This document shows positions 16,852 through 25,321 of a stretch of DNA of 40,409 bases, in pieces. The notes beneath the pieces are model-generated. The model was not told the DNA's origin and made no database searches. It saw nothing but the letters and a program-made list of their open reading frames with translations. The stretch's first letter is position 1, and each line of letters starts with the position of its first letter. Origin of the DNA: Deltaproteobacteria bacterium (lineage in GTDB: Bacteria; Desulfobacterota; Desulfobacteria; Desulfobacterales; Desulfobacteraceae). The DNA is taken from positions 1-40,409 of the forward strand of contig JAQIBP010000081.1 in the NCBI GenBank assembly GCA_027858995.1, in the 5' to 3' direction. Made by a program: the position numbers and the translations under genes.

Positions 16852-18413
16852 TACAACAAACCTTTAACTATTTTTAGCTCAACTATTATCTGCTTTTCAA
16901 TTTCTTCCAGTTTTTTCATAATTTCTTCCGGTTTTTTATACTCTATCTCTTCAAACACATCATCTTTATAAAGACTCAAACTCAAATCATATTTTTCATC
17001 AACGACCTCTTGCTTTGGTACAAAGAAATATTTTTTCTTCCTGTCAGTGTCTTTTTTTTGGTCACGCTTTTTAAATTTTTCAACAATATCCTGTAAATCC
17101 CCATACCCTTTTAGTTTTGTGCGTTTATCATCAAGGCTGTACCCGTCACTCTGCATATCATAAAACCATATATTTTCGGTTTCTCCGGCTTTGGTAAAAA
17201 TAAGGATTGCCGTACTGACTCCGGCATAGGGTTTAAAAACACCGCTCGGCATGGTAATAACAGCTTTGAGTTCTGATTTTTCAATAAGCAGTTTTCGTGC
17301 GTTTACAAAAGCTTTTCCTGCTCCAAAGAGTACACCCTGGGGAACAATCATGGCTGCTGTTCCACCAATTCTGAGCATGTTGAAAATACGTTCTACAAAC
17401 AAAAGCTCTGTTTTTGTGGTGTTCAGCTTAAAACTTTCATTTATATCGCCTTTATCAATACTGCCTTTAAAGGGTGGATTTGCCATTACAATATCAAACT
17501 GGTTTTCTTCATTATAGGCTTTGCTTAAAGTATCTTTATAATCAATTTCCGGATCGTCAATACCATGCATCATCAGGTTCATTAAACCAAGGCGAACCAT
17601 GGTTACATCAAAATCATAGCCAAAAAAACTTTTGGTGAGAACTAATTTTCTTTTTTCGTTAAGTGATGCGCTTATTGAATTTCTTATAAAACCATCTTCA
17701 TCGGGTTTGTGTTTGGTTTTTTTCTTATCAAATTGAGTAACAATATATTGGTATGCTCCAAGTAAAAAGCCTGCGGTACCGCATGCAGGGTCTGCAATCT
17801 TGTGACCGTATTTTGGTTCCACAAGTTCTGCCATCAGTTTTATTATATGGCGGGGTGTCCTGAATTGACCGTTTTTCCCGGCACTGGCAATTTCTGAAAG
17901 AAGCATTTCATAAACATCACCCTGAATATCCTGAAAAGTCTGCCCACCCTCTTGCGTATCTTTTTCTATCTCTTCAAAAATCTCTTCAATGGTTTTGATT
18001 GCTTCAACAAGCAGTGTCGGCTTCGGAATTATAAAAACAGCATTTTTTATATGTTTTGTAAAAGGTGAAGACCCTCCGTTTAATTCTTTTAAAAATGGGA
18101 AGACTTTTGTTTGAACATGCACCAGCATTTCGTCTGCCTGCATATGTTTAAAATAGCTCCAGCGAAGTTCTTCTTTTTTAATTTCTTCTTTGGAGCCTGG
18201 AAGAGTAAATGTTCCTTCAAATTTTGAAGTATATGACTCTCCTGTAAACTCAGCATCTGCTTTTCTCTTTAAATCTAGATCATCAAGACGTTTCATGAAA
18301 AGCAGATAGGTAATCTGCTCAATAGCGGTTAATGGATTGGCTATCCCACCGCTCCAGAATTTATCCCAAAGCTGGTTTATCTTATTTTTCAATGTCGGGT
18401 TGTTTTGTAACAT
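16851..18413 (-). CDS. hsdM: Type I restriction-modification DNA methyltransferase subunit HsdM
   Basis: An N6-adenine methyltransferase subunit that, with HsdS, modifies the host's own sites. The helical HsdM N-terminal domain (ITYLLFMKRLDDLD) occupies about residues 10-150. QFRTPRHI is at 183-190, motif I ADPACGTAGF at 207-216 (AdoMet binding), the catalytic motif IV NPPF at 312-315, and a C-terminal coiled coil (EEIMKKLEEIEKQI). All key residues are present, so modification activity is expected. 520 residues is normal. The gap to the preceding AlbA_2 gene is 3 nt, and the stop overlaps the hsdS start by one base. Confidence 0.95.
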   Translation of the reverse strand: MLQNNPTLKNKINQLWDKFWSGGIANPLTAIEQITYLLFMKRLDDLDLKRKADAEFTGESYTSKFEGTFTLPGSKEEIKKEELRWSYFKHMQADEMLVHVQTKVFPFLKELNGGSSPFTKHIKNAVFIIPKPTLLVEAIKTIEEIFEEIEKDTQEGGQTFQDIQGDVYEMLLSEIASAGKNGQFRTPRHIIKLMAELVEPKYGHKIADPACGTAGFLLGAYQYIVTQFDKKKTKHKPDEDGFIRNSISASLNEKRKLVLTKSFFGYDFDVTMVRLGLMNLMMHGIDDPEIDYKDTLSKAYNEENQFDIVMANPPFKGSIDKGDINESFKLNTTKTELLFVERIFNMLRIGGTAAMIVPQGVLFGAGKAFVNARKLLIEKSELKAVITMPSGVFKPYAGVSTAILIFTKAGETENIWFYDMQSDGYSLDDKRTKLKGYGDLQDIVEKFKKRDQKKDTDRKKKYFFVPKQEVVDEKYDLSLSLYKDDVFEEIEYKKPEEIMKKLEEIEKQIIVELKIVKGLL

Positions 18414-18416
18414 TTT

Positions 18417-19781
18417 TTATTTATCCTTTAAAAAATATCCACCGGTTTTTCTGCTGCCCCGGCGCTCTATAAGTTCTTTTTTTATCAATGTTCTAATCTG
18501 TTTATGAATTGTATCAACAGGGCGTTTCAGGTTGCTTGCTATATCATTTGCCTGTGTCCCCGGGTGTTTCGCTATATATTCTAACAATAAAAGTAATTCA
18601 GGATTTAACTTGCCATTTAACTTGCCATTTAACTTGCCACTGTCCGGCACATTATTTTTCACAGGGTTACGTTCAAAAATAACTGTAACAAAATTGTCAA
18701 ACTCAAACTGAATAGGATTAAGACTTGATTTTTTCATTAACTCCTGCATCCTTATAATACCGGTTCCCATCTTTTCTATATAGCCCATGCGGTGAAAAAG
18801 GCTTGCAATGTTGGCATTACGCAGAATACTTTTCTTTCCAAAGTTCCTTTTATTAATACCTTTTACAAGAGTGCCAGGGCTTGATATCTCCACTCTGTCA
18901 TCAAATATTGCAATCATAACATTTGCCCCTTTTTCAAAATAATCACGGTGGCATACTGCATTGATAACAGCCTCTCGCAATGCCTCAAAAGGGATCTCAG
19001 GAATTTCTATTCTTTTAGGTGACCCGTCAAATTCATATCGAATAGAAATATGTTGTTTTAGAAAAAGCATAGCATTGTCAACGCTTGTTACAATATCTTC
19101 ATTAAAATCTTTTCTATCCAATATATTTACTTTATTGATTCCTTTAAAAAGTGCACAGGTTATAGTGGTATGTCTGTATGTATTTTCAAGATTTTTAGCA
19201 AAAAACAGAATCCCTGTATTGTTGAAAAGTACCTTGCCACCTTGTTTTTCAGCAACTCCAAGGTTTTGAAGAATAGTTGGAACAGGAACAACCAAGGATA
19301 TATTGGATATTTTCAGAAAGTTATTTAATTTTTCCTTATCAAAATCTTTATTATAATTAAAATCAATGTTTGTTAATTCATCATATCTTATTTTACCTTC
19401 AGATTGGAAAAACTCAATTATCTGGTTCCGAGTCATCTTTTGTGCATTGGGTCCGATTCTGGTATAGAATCCTGAAGAACAACAGTATGGTTTATCTGCT
19501 CCGCTTCGGACATGGACAATAAGTATATCCTGTACTTCTTTTAATATTATTTTAATTGCAGGCTCGCAATTGTTGGCAATATCCTGTATTTGAGATTTCA
19601 GTTTATTGGTTATTTTTATTCCCTTTAACTCACCATTATCAGAAATCCCAATAAAAATTCTTCCTCCGGATCCATTGGCAAAGGAGACCATCTCTTTATC
19701 AATATTTCCCATTTTTTTTTTAAATTCAACAAGATACCCTTCACCATCTTCGATTATCTGTTTAAGTTCTTTAGGATTCAT
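18417..19781 (-). CDS. AlbA_2 (Schlafen-type) / RecG-like C-terminal ATP-binding protein with winged helix
   Basis: A 454-residue protein of a family often annotated as transcriptional regulator or RecG-like ATP-binding protein. The N-terminal AlbA_2 (Schlafen core) domain shows YLVEFKKKM, MVSFANGSGGRIFIGISDNG and a DKPYCCSSGFYTRIGPNAQKM block. The middle has the HATPase_c_4-like segment EALREAVINAVCHRDY with DDRVEISSPGTL. The C-terminus is a winged-helix domain (LEYIAKHPGTQANDIASNLK). Between ATPase-like and winged-helix parts is a KLNG linker repeated three times. It lies between hsdR and hsdM, overlapping hsdR by one base, so it is a structural part of the operon. It may regulate the operon or act as an RNA/DNA effector. 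Confidence 0.85.
   Translation of the reverse strand: MNPKELKQIIEDGEGYLVEFKKKMGNIDKEMVSFANGSGGRIFIGISDNGELKGIKITNKLKSQIQDIANNCEPAIKIILKEVQDILIVHVRSGADKPYCCSSGFYTRIGPNAQKMTRNQIIEFFQSEGKIRYDELTNIDFNYNKDFDKEKLNNFLKISNISLVVPVPTILQNLGVAEKQGGKVLFNNTGILFFAKNLENTYRHTTITCALFKGINKVNILDRKDFNEDIVTSVDNAMLFLKQHISIRYEFDGSPKRIEIPEIPFEALREAVINAVCHRDYFEKGANVMIAIFDDRVEISSPGTLVKGINKRNFGKKSILRNANIASLFHRMGYIEKMGTGIIRMQELMKKSSLNPIQFEFDNFVTVIFERNPVKNNVPDSGKLNGKLNGKLNPELLLLLEYIAKHPGTQANDIASNLKRPVDTIHKQIRTLIKKELIERRGSRKTGGYFLKDK
18603..18638 (-). repeat. Three perfect tandem copies of a 12-bp unit inside the AlbA_2 gene
   Basis: The plus-strand unit ATTTAACTTGCC occurs three times head to tail with no mismatch. On the coding (minus) strand it reads in frame as a GKLN repeat in the linker before the winged helix. 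Because 12 is a multiple of three, slippage would change linker length without a frameshift. Confidence 0.85.
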
Positions 19782-22600
19782 CAGGCTGCCAGCTCTTTGG
19801 TTAATATTAAAATTTCATCTATTTCAGGTGGAGTAAAAATACCACGAATTCCTTTCGGGTGTATAATGGTAAATGGCGATTCTATTAAGTCTCTCTTATT
19901 TATTGACTCGCGTTCAATCATTACCTCTTTTAAAAGGTTTAAAAATTCCATCTGCCTTGAATTTAAGTTTGAATGCTTTTTAATGAATTGATCAAATGCT
20001 TTAGTGACGGTATTTGAAAAAGTTTCTAAAATTTCAATACCTAAAATATGACGGATAAACTGAATAAATTTTGCCTTGGGATTATCATAGGTCTTTCTTA
20101 AAAGGTCTATGGTTATGTGAGGGTGCTCATTGTTCAGAGTGTCAGCAAGTTGGTTAATTTGTGATTCACTTATTGCTTTTCCCTGTTTGATTTTTTGCAG
20201 GATTGGATTGTTCAAAGTCAGTTCAAGGATCATCTTTTCAACCATTTCACGATATTTTGAAATGCTTACGGATTCATGCTCAGGACCAAACTCTACCATC
20301 TCTTTTAAGAAAACACTGTCTTTGAAATCAAATACTACAGGTCCTGTTTCAGATCCAACAATATTTCTATATTTTGCCAATGGTGCAAGCTTCAAGGCAA
20401 GTTCATTAAAAGTATCATCAATGGCCTTAGCCCAGTAATGATTTGTTTGAGCTTTATTAATCAATGTTTCTTCTTTAGCCACAATATTGACAGAAAGAGG
20501 GAGTTCACTTATCTGTTCCATAAGATTGTCTTTTAATGTTGAGTACTTATCTTTTTCTTCAGATAAAGCAGCTAAAGATATTTCAAGAACATCTTTTTGA
20601 AACCGCATGGCTTTAAAATCAGTTTGAGAAATTGTTCTAAACAAAGGTTTTATATTATTACGCAAAAATTCAATTTTTTCATGGGACATCTTTTTCCAGA
20701 ATTCATCACTCTCTATTGTGTTTAAATCTTCTGCAGCATCTTTGATTACAACAGAATCTTTGGGAAGTTCTTTGATCTGCTCTCGTAAATAGAGTATCTC
20801 TTTTTCAGCAATTTCATTTCTGCCTGTATCAATAGCTTTTTCAATCTTGTCTATTCTGACACCAACAAATTTTACAGGCAGAGGTATTTGCTGCTTGGTT
20901 TCTTTGCCTTTAGGATTAAGCTTAAAATATTCAAAATTATCCCAGCAATCGATAATAAGGAACATATCTTTCTCAGGGCACCATGGCTTTATTTTGTTCT
21001 CTTCTAAAAGCCTTGTTCCCCGCCCGATCATCTGCCAGAATTTTGTATAGGAGTAGACAGGTTTGGCAAAAACAAGATTTACTATTTCTCTTATATCTAT
21101 GCCTGTATCCAGCATATCTACGCTGATAACAATGCGGGGCATATTATTATTGGTGAACTGGTCTAAAAGCCCTCCTTTACCATATACACGAGAATCATCT
21201 GAAACCAGTACTTTTGCAAGTTCTCCGCAGTATTCCGGATATAGAGAATCAAAAATTTTTTGCATTCTTCTGGCATGAGACATGGATGAGCAAAAGAAAA
21301 TTGTTTTACCCGGCAATACACCATCAGGGTCTTTTACACACTCTTCCATAAACTCTTTTACAATTAAAGCATTGGTGCCTTTATTGATTATGGTTTTCTC
21401 AAGTTGAGTGCCTTCAAAATTGATCTCTTCAACTTCTTTACCCTCTAATATCAACTTCTTCTGATCTTCAAGGCAGATCGTTCTTTTGCTGATTCCCTTG
21501 TCTTGAAATTTTGTATGAATTTTCATTACCTGAAAGTTGCAGAGAAATGGTGGAATATGATTTATAGCTTCTTCGTAAGAGAAAGCAAAAGAGGGAATAC
21601 CATCTTCACATTTAAACAGCTTAAAAGTATTGTGGTCAATTATATCTGTCGGAGTTGCAGTTAAACCAAGGCTGATTGTATTAAAATAATTAAGAATTTC
21701 ACCATAGGTATTGTAAATAGAACGGTGACTTTCATCAATAATAATCAAGTCAAAAAAATGGGGCGATAAGGAATTTTTCTCATCACGTATAATATTCAGC
21801 ATGGAAGGGTAAGTTGATATATAAATCCTTCGGTCTTTTGTAATTTGCTTTTCCCCTGGTTTAGGCCATCTTGGTTCATTGGGAAGATACTCTTTAAATG
21901 CAGCAAGCCCCTGTTCTCTGAGAGCAATCCGGTCAACCAGGAAAAGAACTCTTTCAGCCCATCCTGCCCGCATTAAAGCATCAACAATGGCAATGCACAC
22001 TCTTGTTTTTCCAGTACCGGTTGCCATTACTAATAAAAAATTGCGTTGTCTGCTCTCTATCTCTTCCATTACTGCCCGGATAGCCCGGATCTGGTAATCA
22101 CGCCCGGCAATATCGGTATTTATCAGTTCCTCTGACAATAATTTCTTATTATTTTTTATGTAATGGTAGCGTTCAAGGTCATCACGAGTTGGATATCCAA
22201 TTGTTTTTCTTGGAGGATAGTTTTCCAAATCCCAGAAAAATATTTCAAGTCCATTTGTATAAAAACAGAATGGAAGTGTGCAATCGTATTGTTTATGGAT
22301 ATTATAGCAGTATTGTTTAGCCTGCTCGCGACCAGCTTCAGCATCTTTGGATGTTTTTTTAGCTTCAATTACAGCAAGTGGTTTACCATCTTTGCCCAAA
22401 AGCACATAGTCGCTGAATTGATGAGTGTTATATTCAGTTATATCCTCTGCAACGTTGCCAGGCATTGCAACTTTTATATCAAATTCTTCAATTACTTGTG
22501 TACGGTCAGTGATATCCCAACCTGCAACCAATAATTGCTTATCTATTATTATTTTTCTTGTTTGATTTTCCGTGTTTGTCATTATATGTTTTTTATCCAT
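19781..22600 (-). CDS. hsdR: Type I restriction enzyme endonuclease/translocase subunit HsdR
   Basis: The motor and nuclease of the type I enzyme. The N-terminal nuclease domain (PD-(D/E)xK) is visible as SDYVLLGKDGKPLAVIEAKK, with the QAKQYC helix after it. The SF2 translocase follows: the TGTGKTR Walker A loop, IIIDESHRS (DExH), LGLTATP, and in the second RecA lobe SVDMLDTGIDI and the arginine-finger motif WQMIGRGTRL. The C-terminus is the helical HsdM-contact region. At about 939 residues it is complete. I use the ATG at 22600; a TTG six codons earlier (22618) and an ATG six codons later (22582) are alternatives, and none has a clear Shine-Dalgarno. First gene of the six-gene defence operon. 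Confidence 0.94.
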   Translation of the reverse strand: MDKKHIMTNTENQTRKIIIDKQLLVAGWDITDRTQVIEEFDIKVAMPGNVAEDITEYNTHQFSDYVLLGKDGKPLAVIEAKKTSKDAEAGREQAKQYCYNIHKQYDCTLPFCFYTNGLEIFFWDLENYPPRKTIGYPTRDDLERYHYIKNNKKLLSEELINTDIAGRDYQIRAIRAVMEEIESRQRNFLLVMATGTGKTRVCIAIVDALMRAGWAERVLFLVDRIALREQGLAAFKEYLPNEPRWPKPGEKQITKDRRIYISTYPSMLNIIRDEKNSLSPHFFDLIIIDESHRSIYNTYGEILNYFNTISLGLTATPTDIIDHNTFKLFKCEDGIPSFAFSYEEAINHIPPFLCNFQVMKIHTKFQDKGISKRTICLEDQKKLILEGKEVEEINFEGTQLEKTIINKGTNALIVKEFMEECVKDPDGVLPGKTIFFCSSMSHARRMQKIFDSLYPEYCGELAKVLVSDDSRVYGKGGLLDQFTNNNMPRIVISVDMLDTGIDIREIVNLVFAKPVYSYTKFWQMIGRGTRLLEENKIKPWCPEKDMFLIIDCWDNFEYFKLNPKGKETKQQIPLPVKFVGVRIDKIEKAIDTGRNEIAEKEILYLREQIKELPKDSVVIKDAAEDLNTIESDEFWKKMSHEKIEFLRNNIKPLFRTISQTDFKAMRFQKDVLEISLAALSEEKDKYSTLKDNLMEQISELPLSVNIVAKEETLINKAQTNHYWAKAIDDTFNELALKLAPLAKYRNIVGSETGPVVFDFKDSVFLKEMVEFGPEHESVSISKYREMVEKMILELTLNNPILQKIKQGKAISESQINQLADTLNNEHPHITIDLLRKTYDNPKAKFIQFIRHILGIEILETFSNTVTKAFDQFIKKHSNLNSRQMEFLNLLKEVMIERESINKRDLIESPFTIIHPKGIRGIFTPPEIDEILILTKELAA

Positions 22601-22629
22601 GGGATAGAAAAATGTCAAGAAAGAAGCGT

Positions 22630-22657
22630 TTTATAAGCAATTAGTGTTTTGTAACAA
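22630..22657 (-). promoter_or_regulatory. Probable promoter of the defence operon
   Basis: On the minus strand TTGTTA (plus-strand 22652-22657) and TATAAA (22630-22635) are 16 bp apart, ending about 30 nt before the HsdR start. It is the best promoter-like pair between hsdR and the divergent dehydrogenase gene. Moderate match only. Confidence 0.4.
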
Positions 22658-22731
22658 GCTGTTGATATTGATTAAGTCTTAAAAAACTGGCATTAATATG
22701 AAAATATAATAATTATACGGAGATAAGGTCT

Positions 22732-23610
22732 ATGGATATTGAACCTGAAAAAACAATTATAGGGTTTATTGGATTGGGTGTTATGGGTAAAAGTATGGCC
22801 GGACATATTTTAGATGCAGGATTTGAATTACATGTTTATACCCGCACAAAAAAAAGTGGAGAAACACTTCTTGCACAAGGTGCTGTATGGGAAAATTCTG
22901 TGTCTGAACTAAGTGGTAAATGTGATATTATAATTACAATTGTAGGCTTTCCCGCTGATGTTGAAGAAATTTATTTTGGTAAAAATGGTATTTTAAGCCA
23001 GGCAAAAAAAGAGACCATTTTAATAGATATGACTACATCAAGCCCTGATCTTGCTATGAAAATTTATAACAAAGCAAAAGAAAAACAGATTGAATCCCTT
23101 GATGCCCCTGTCTCAGGAGGTGATCTTGGAGCCAGGAATGCCACTCTTTCCATAATGGTTGGCGGCGATAAAAAGACCTTTGACAAAGTTTTTCCAATTT
23201 TTAAAACTTTGGGTAAAAATATTGAACTCCAGGGAAAAGCCGGTGCAGGCCAGCATACTAAAATGGCAAACCAGATTGCCCTTGCAACGGGTATGATAGG
23301 AGTGTGTGAGTCCCTTGCCTATGCCGAGAAATCAGGGCTTGACCCTGAAACAGTGTTGAAAAGTATTGGCCAGGGAGCAGCCGGCTCTTGGTCATTGAAT
23401 AATATGGGACCACGGATGATTGCTGGAAACTTTGATCCAGGATTTTATATCAAACATTTTATAAAAGATATGAACATTGCTGCTGAATCTTCAAAAAGTT
23501 TAGGACTTGCAACGCCAGGACTTGATCTTGTGTTGTCATTGTATAAAAAAATGGCAGATGATGGATTTGAAGATTATGGAACGCAGGCTTTATACAAATT
23601 ATTTAAGTAA
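22732..23610 (+). CDS. NAD(P)-dependent beta-hydroxyacid dehydrogenase (3-hydroxyisobutyrate dehydrogenase family)
   Basis: A 292-residue Rossmann enzyme. The nucleotide motif is IGFIGLGVMGKSMAGHIL (GxGxMG) at about residues 10-27. The substrate-binding block is DAPVSGGDLGARNATLSIMVGG and the catalytic lysine lies in GAGQHTKMANQI. The family oxidises 3-hydroxyisobutyrate or reduces tartronate/succinic/glyoxylic semialdehydes; the R/T after the second beta-strand (VYTRTKKSGE) suggests NADP preference, which is inference. The ATG at 22732 follows GGAGATAAGG. It is divergent from the hsd operon and convergent with upp. A role in valine or isobutyrate metabolism alongside the IcmF gene downstream is possible but unproven. 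Confidence 0.85.
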   Translation: MDIEPEKTIIGFIGLGVMGKSMAGHILDAGFELHVYTRTKKSGETLLAQGAVWENSVSELSGKCDIIITIVGFPADVEEIYFGKNGILSQAKKETILIDMTTSSPDLAMKIYNKAKEKQIESLDAPVSGGDLGARNATLSIMVGGDKKTFDKVFPIFKTLGKNIELQGKAGAGQHTKMANQIALATGMIGVCESLAYAEKSGLDPETVLKSIGQGAAGSWSLNNMGPRMIAGNFDPGFYIKHFIKDMNIAAESSKSLGLATPGLDLVLSLYKKMADDGFEDYGTQALYKLFK

Positions 23611-23616
23611 AAAAAC

Positions 23617-23654
23617 CTCTGGAAAATGAGATGTTAAAGATCTCTTTTCCAGAG
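23617..23654. terminator. Bidirectional hairpin terminator between the dehydrogenase gene and upp
   Basis: CTCTGGAAAATGAGAT pairs with ATCTCTTTTCCAGAG across a 7-nt loop, with one bulged T. It lies between two convergent genes with A-rich sequence on the left and T-rich sequence on the right, so it can serve both strands. Confidence 0.75.
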
Positions 23655-23693
23655 ATTTTCAAACTTTTAATTTTTTATTTTTTAAAGAAAATC

Positions 23694-24320
23694 TTATTTG
23701 GTACCAAAAATTTTATCGCCTGCATCACCAAGGCCCGGCAATATATAACCAATGTCATTGAGACATTCATCAACGCTTGCTACATAAATATCTACATCAG
23801 GGTGTTTTTCTTTCACTTTTGCAATCCCTTCAGGAGCTGCTACGAGAAAAAGTCCTTTAATAGTTTTACATCCTGTCTCTTTAAGCAAATCAATTGTGGC
23901 AATCAGGGTTCCTCCCGTTGCAAGCATTGGGTCAAGGATCAAAGCAATTCTATCCTTCATGACACTTGCTGTTTTAACATAATACTGTACTGGTTTTAAA
24001 GTCTCTTCATTCCTGTAAAAACCCACCACACTCACCTTAGCAGAAGGTATAAGGTCAAACACGCCATCCATCATGCCAAGCCCTGCTCGTAAAATAGGAA
24101 CAATGGTAATTTTTTTACCTTTGATTGTTTCAACTTTAACTTTTCCAGCCCACCCCTCAATTACTTTTGTTTCTGTTTCAAGGCTCTTTGTAGCCTCATA
24201 GGTTAAAAGCCTTGCAACTTCTGAAGATAGATCTCTAAAATCTTTTGTGCTGATATCTTTTTGCCGCATCAGCCCTAATTTATGTTTTATAAGGGGATGA
24301 TCCTCTACAAATACTGTCAT
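23694..24320 (-). CDS. upp: Uracil phosphoribosyltransferase
   Basis: Salvages uracil: uracil + PRPP gives UMP + pyrophosphate. The 208-residue protein has the standard opening ([17 protein letters not shown]), the flexible-loop block [17 protein letters not shown] and the PRPP-binding loop [17 protein letters not shown]. The uracil-binding C-terminal segment is [18 protein letters not shown]. The ATG at 24320 is preceded by AAAGGAGAG at the normal spacing. No permease gene (uraA) follows. Confidence 0.96.
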   Translation of the reverse strand: MTVFVEDHPLIKHKLGLMRQKDISTKDFRDLSSEVARLLTYEATKSLETETKVIEGWAGKVKVETIKGKKITIVPILRAGLGMMDGVFDLIPSAKVSVVGFYRNEETLKPVQYYVKTASVMKDRIALILDPMLATGGTLIATIDLLKETGCKTIKGLFLVAAPEGIAKVKEKHPDVDIYVASVDECLNDIGYILPGLGDAGDKIFGTK

Positions 24321-24370
24321 GCTTTCTCTCCTTTATTTTAAATATCTCTTAAACAAAAAACCGTAACAGG

Positions 24371-24399
24371 AAATTAGTAAAATCCCATGATCTAGTCAA
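24371..24399 (-). promoter_or_regulatory. Probable upp promoter
   Basis: On the minus strand TTGACT (plus-strand 24394-24399) is followed after exactly 17 bp by TAATTT (24371-24376), about 50 nt before the upp ATG. The -35 is good and the -10 moderate. Confidence 0.45.
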
Positions 24400-24511
24400 G
24401 CAAATAAGTTTTTACTTCAATATAGTGAAACATTTGAACAATCTTCAATTTTGTTCACATTCCATTTCAATTTGGCCAAAGGGTGTGTTGCTCAAAGGTC
24501 TCATATTGTCC

Positions 24512-24541
24512 TTGACAAGTTAGATATAAATAATGTAAAAA
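24512..24541 (+). promoter_or_regulatory. Probable promoter of the TetR-icmF operon
   Basis: A consensus -35 TTGACA at 24512-24517 is followed after 18 bp by TAAAAA at 24536-24541, which has TG just upstream of it. The -10 is weak, as expected for a regulated promoter. The TetR-type palindrome at 24549-24566 would cover the transcription start. Confidence 0.45.
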
Positions 24542-24548
24542 TTTTATA

Positions 24549-24566
24549 TGACTGAGCGCTCGTTCA
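24549..24566. promoter_or_regulatory. TetR-type operator palindrome
   Basis: TGACTGAGCGCTCGTTCA is an 18-bp palindrome symmetric at 14 of 18 positions (TGAnnGAGCGCTCnnTCA), a usual size and core for TetR-family operators. It lies 43 nt before the TetR gene start and just downstream of the promoter, so it is likely the site through which that protein represses itself and icmF. Confidence 0.65.
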
Positions 24567-24608
24567 AGCATTTTTTATTGATAGGATATTAAAAAAGGAA
24601 GTAAATAT

Positions 24609-25259
24609 TTGGAACAGATTAAAACAGCCACAACTTCAACAGCCGATGCTGACGTTCCCACACAAATTAAAAACCCTGATCTGGTAAGGGAAAGAAGGCG
24701 CCAGATCATTGATTCCACAGTTAAACTTTTCATCCAGCATGGATATCACAAAACCACAACCAGAATGATTGCAAAGGCTTCCGGTTTTTCCATTGGCTCT
24801 TTGTATGAGTATGTCTCCTCCAAGGAAGATCTGCTTTATCTGGTATGCAAAACCATCCATGAAGAGGTCCAGGAAGCTGTTGAAAATGCCCTTTCCAAAA
24901 CTGATATGGGCAAAGAACAGCTTGCGCAGGTTATCAGACAGTATTTTTATGTCTGTGATAGAATGGGCGACCATATTTTGATGATGTATCAGGTCACCCA
25001 GTTCCTGCCGGAAAAATGGAAAGCCAAAGTTTTAACCAATGAATTGAATATAACAAATATTTTTATTAATGCACTTTTATCCCTGTCCGGTAAAAATAAT
25101 TTCCCAAAACTTGATAATCAAATTGTAAATCTTGTGGGTCACAATATTTCAGTGCTGGGTCAGATGTGGGCATTCAGGCGCTGGCATTTAAAAAATAGTT
25201 TCACCATTGACGACTATATTAAAATTCAGACAGATTTTATCCTCGGGCATATATTTTGA
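24609..25259 (+). CDS. TetR/AcrR family transcriptional regulator
   Basis: The 216-residue protein has a TetR DNA-binding domain at about residues 29-75: RRRQIIDSTVKLFIQHGYHK, TTTRMIAKASGFSIGSLYEY and VSSKEDLLYLV. A helical ligand domain follows. The ligand is probably an acyl-CoA, by analogy with TetR regulators of fatty-acid and aromatic catabolism and because the next genes act on acyl-CoAs; this is inference. The start is TTG at 24609, 7 nt after AAGGAAG. An 18-bp operator lies directly upstream. icmF begins 62 nt after its stop with no terminator between. Confidence 0.88.
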   Translation: MEQIKTATTSTADADVPTQIKNPDLVRERRRQIIDSTVKLFIQHGYHKTTTRMIAKASGFSIGSLYEYVSSKEDLLYLVCKTIHEEVQEAVENALSKTDMGKEQLAQVIRQYFYVCDRMGDHILMMYQVTQFLPEKWKAKVLTNELNITNIFINALLSLSGKNNFPKLDNQIVNLVGHNISVLGQMWAFRRWHLKNSFTIDDYIKIQTDFILGHIF

Positions 25260-25321
25260 TATATGAAGTATTCATTGTCAGGTTTAAAAGTTGAATTTTG
25301 AAAAAAGGAGAAATTTAAAAT

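Noticed and set aside
18603-18638. Short direct repeats as a CRISPR array
   Set aside because: The 12-bp units are adjacent without spacers and lie inside a coding region; this is a protein linker repeat.
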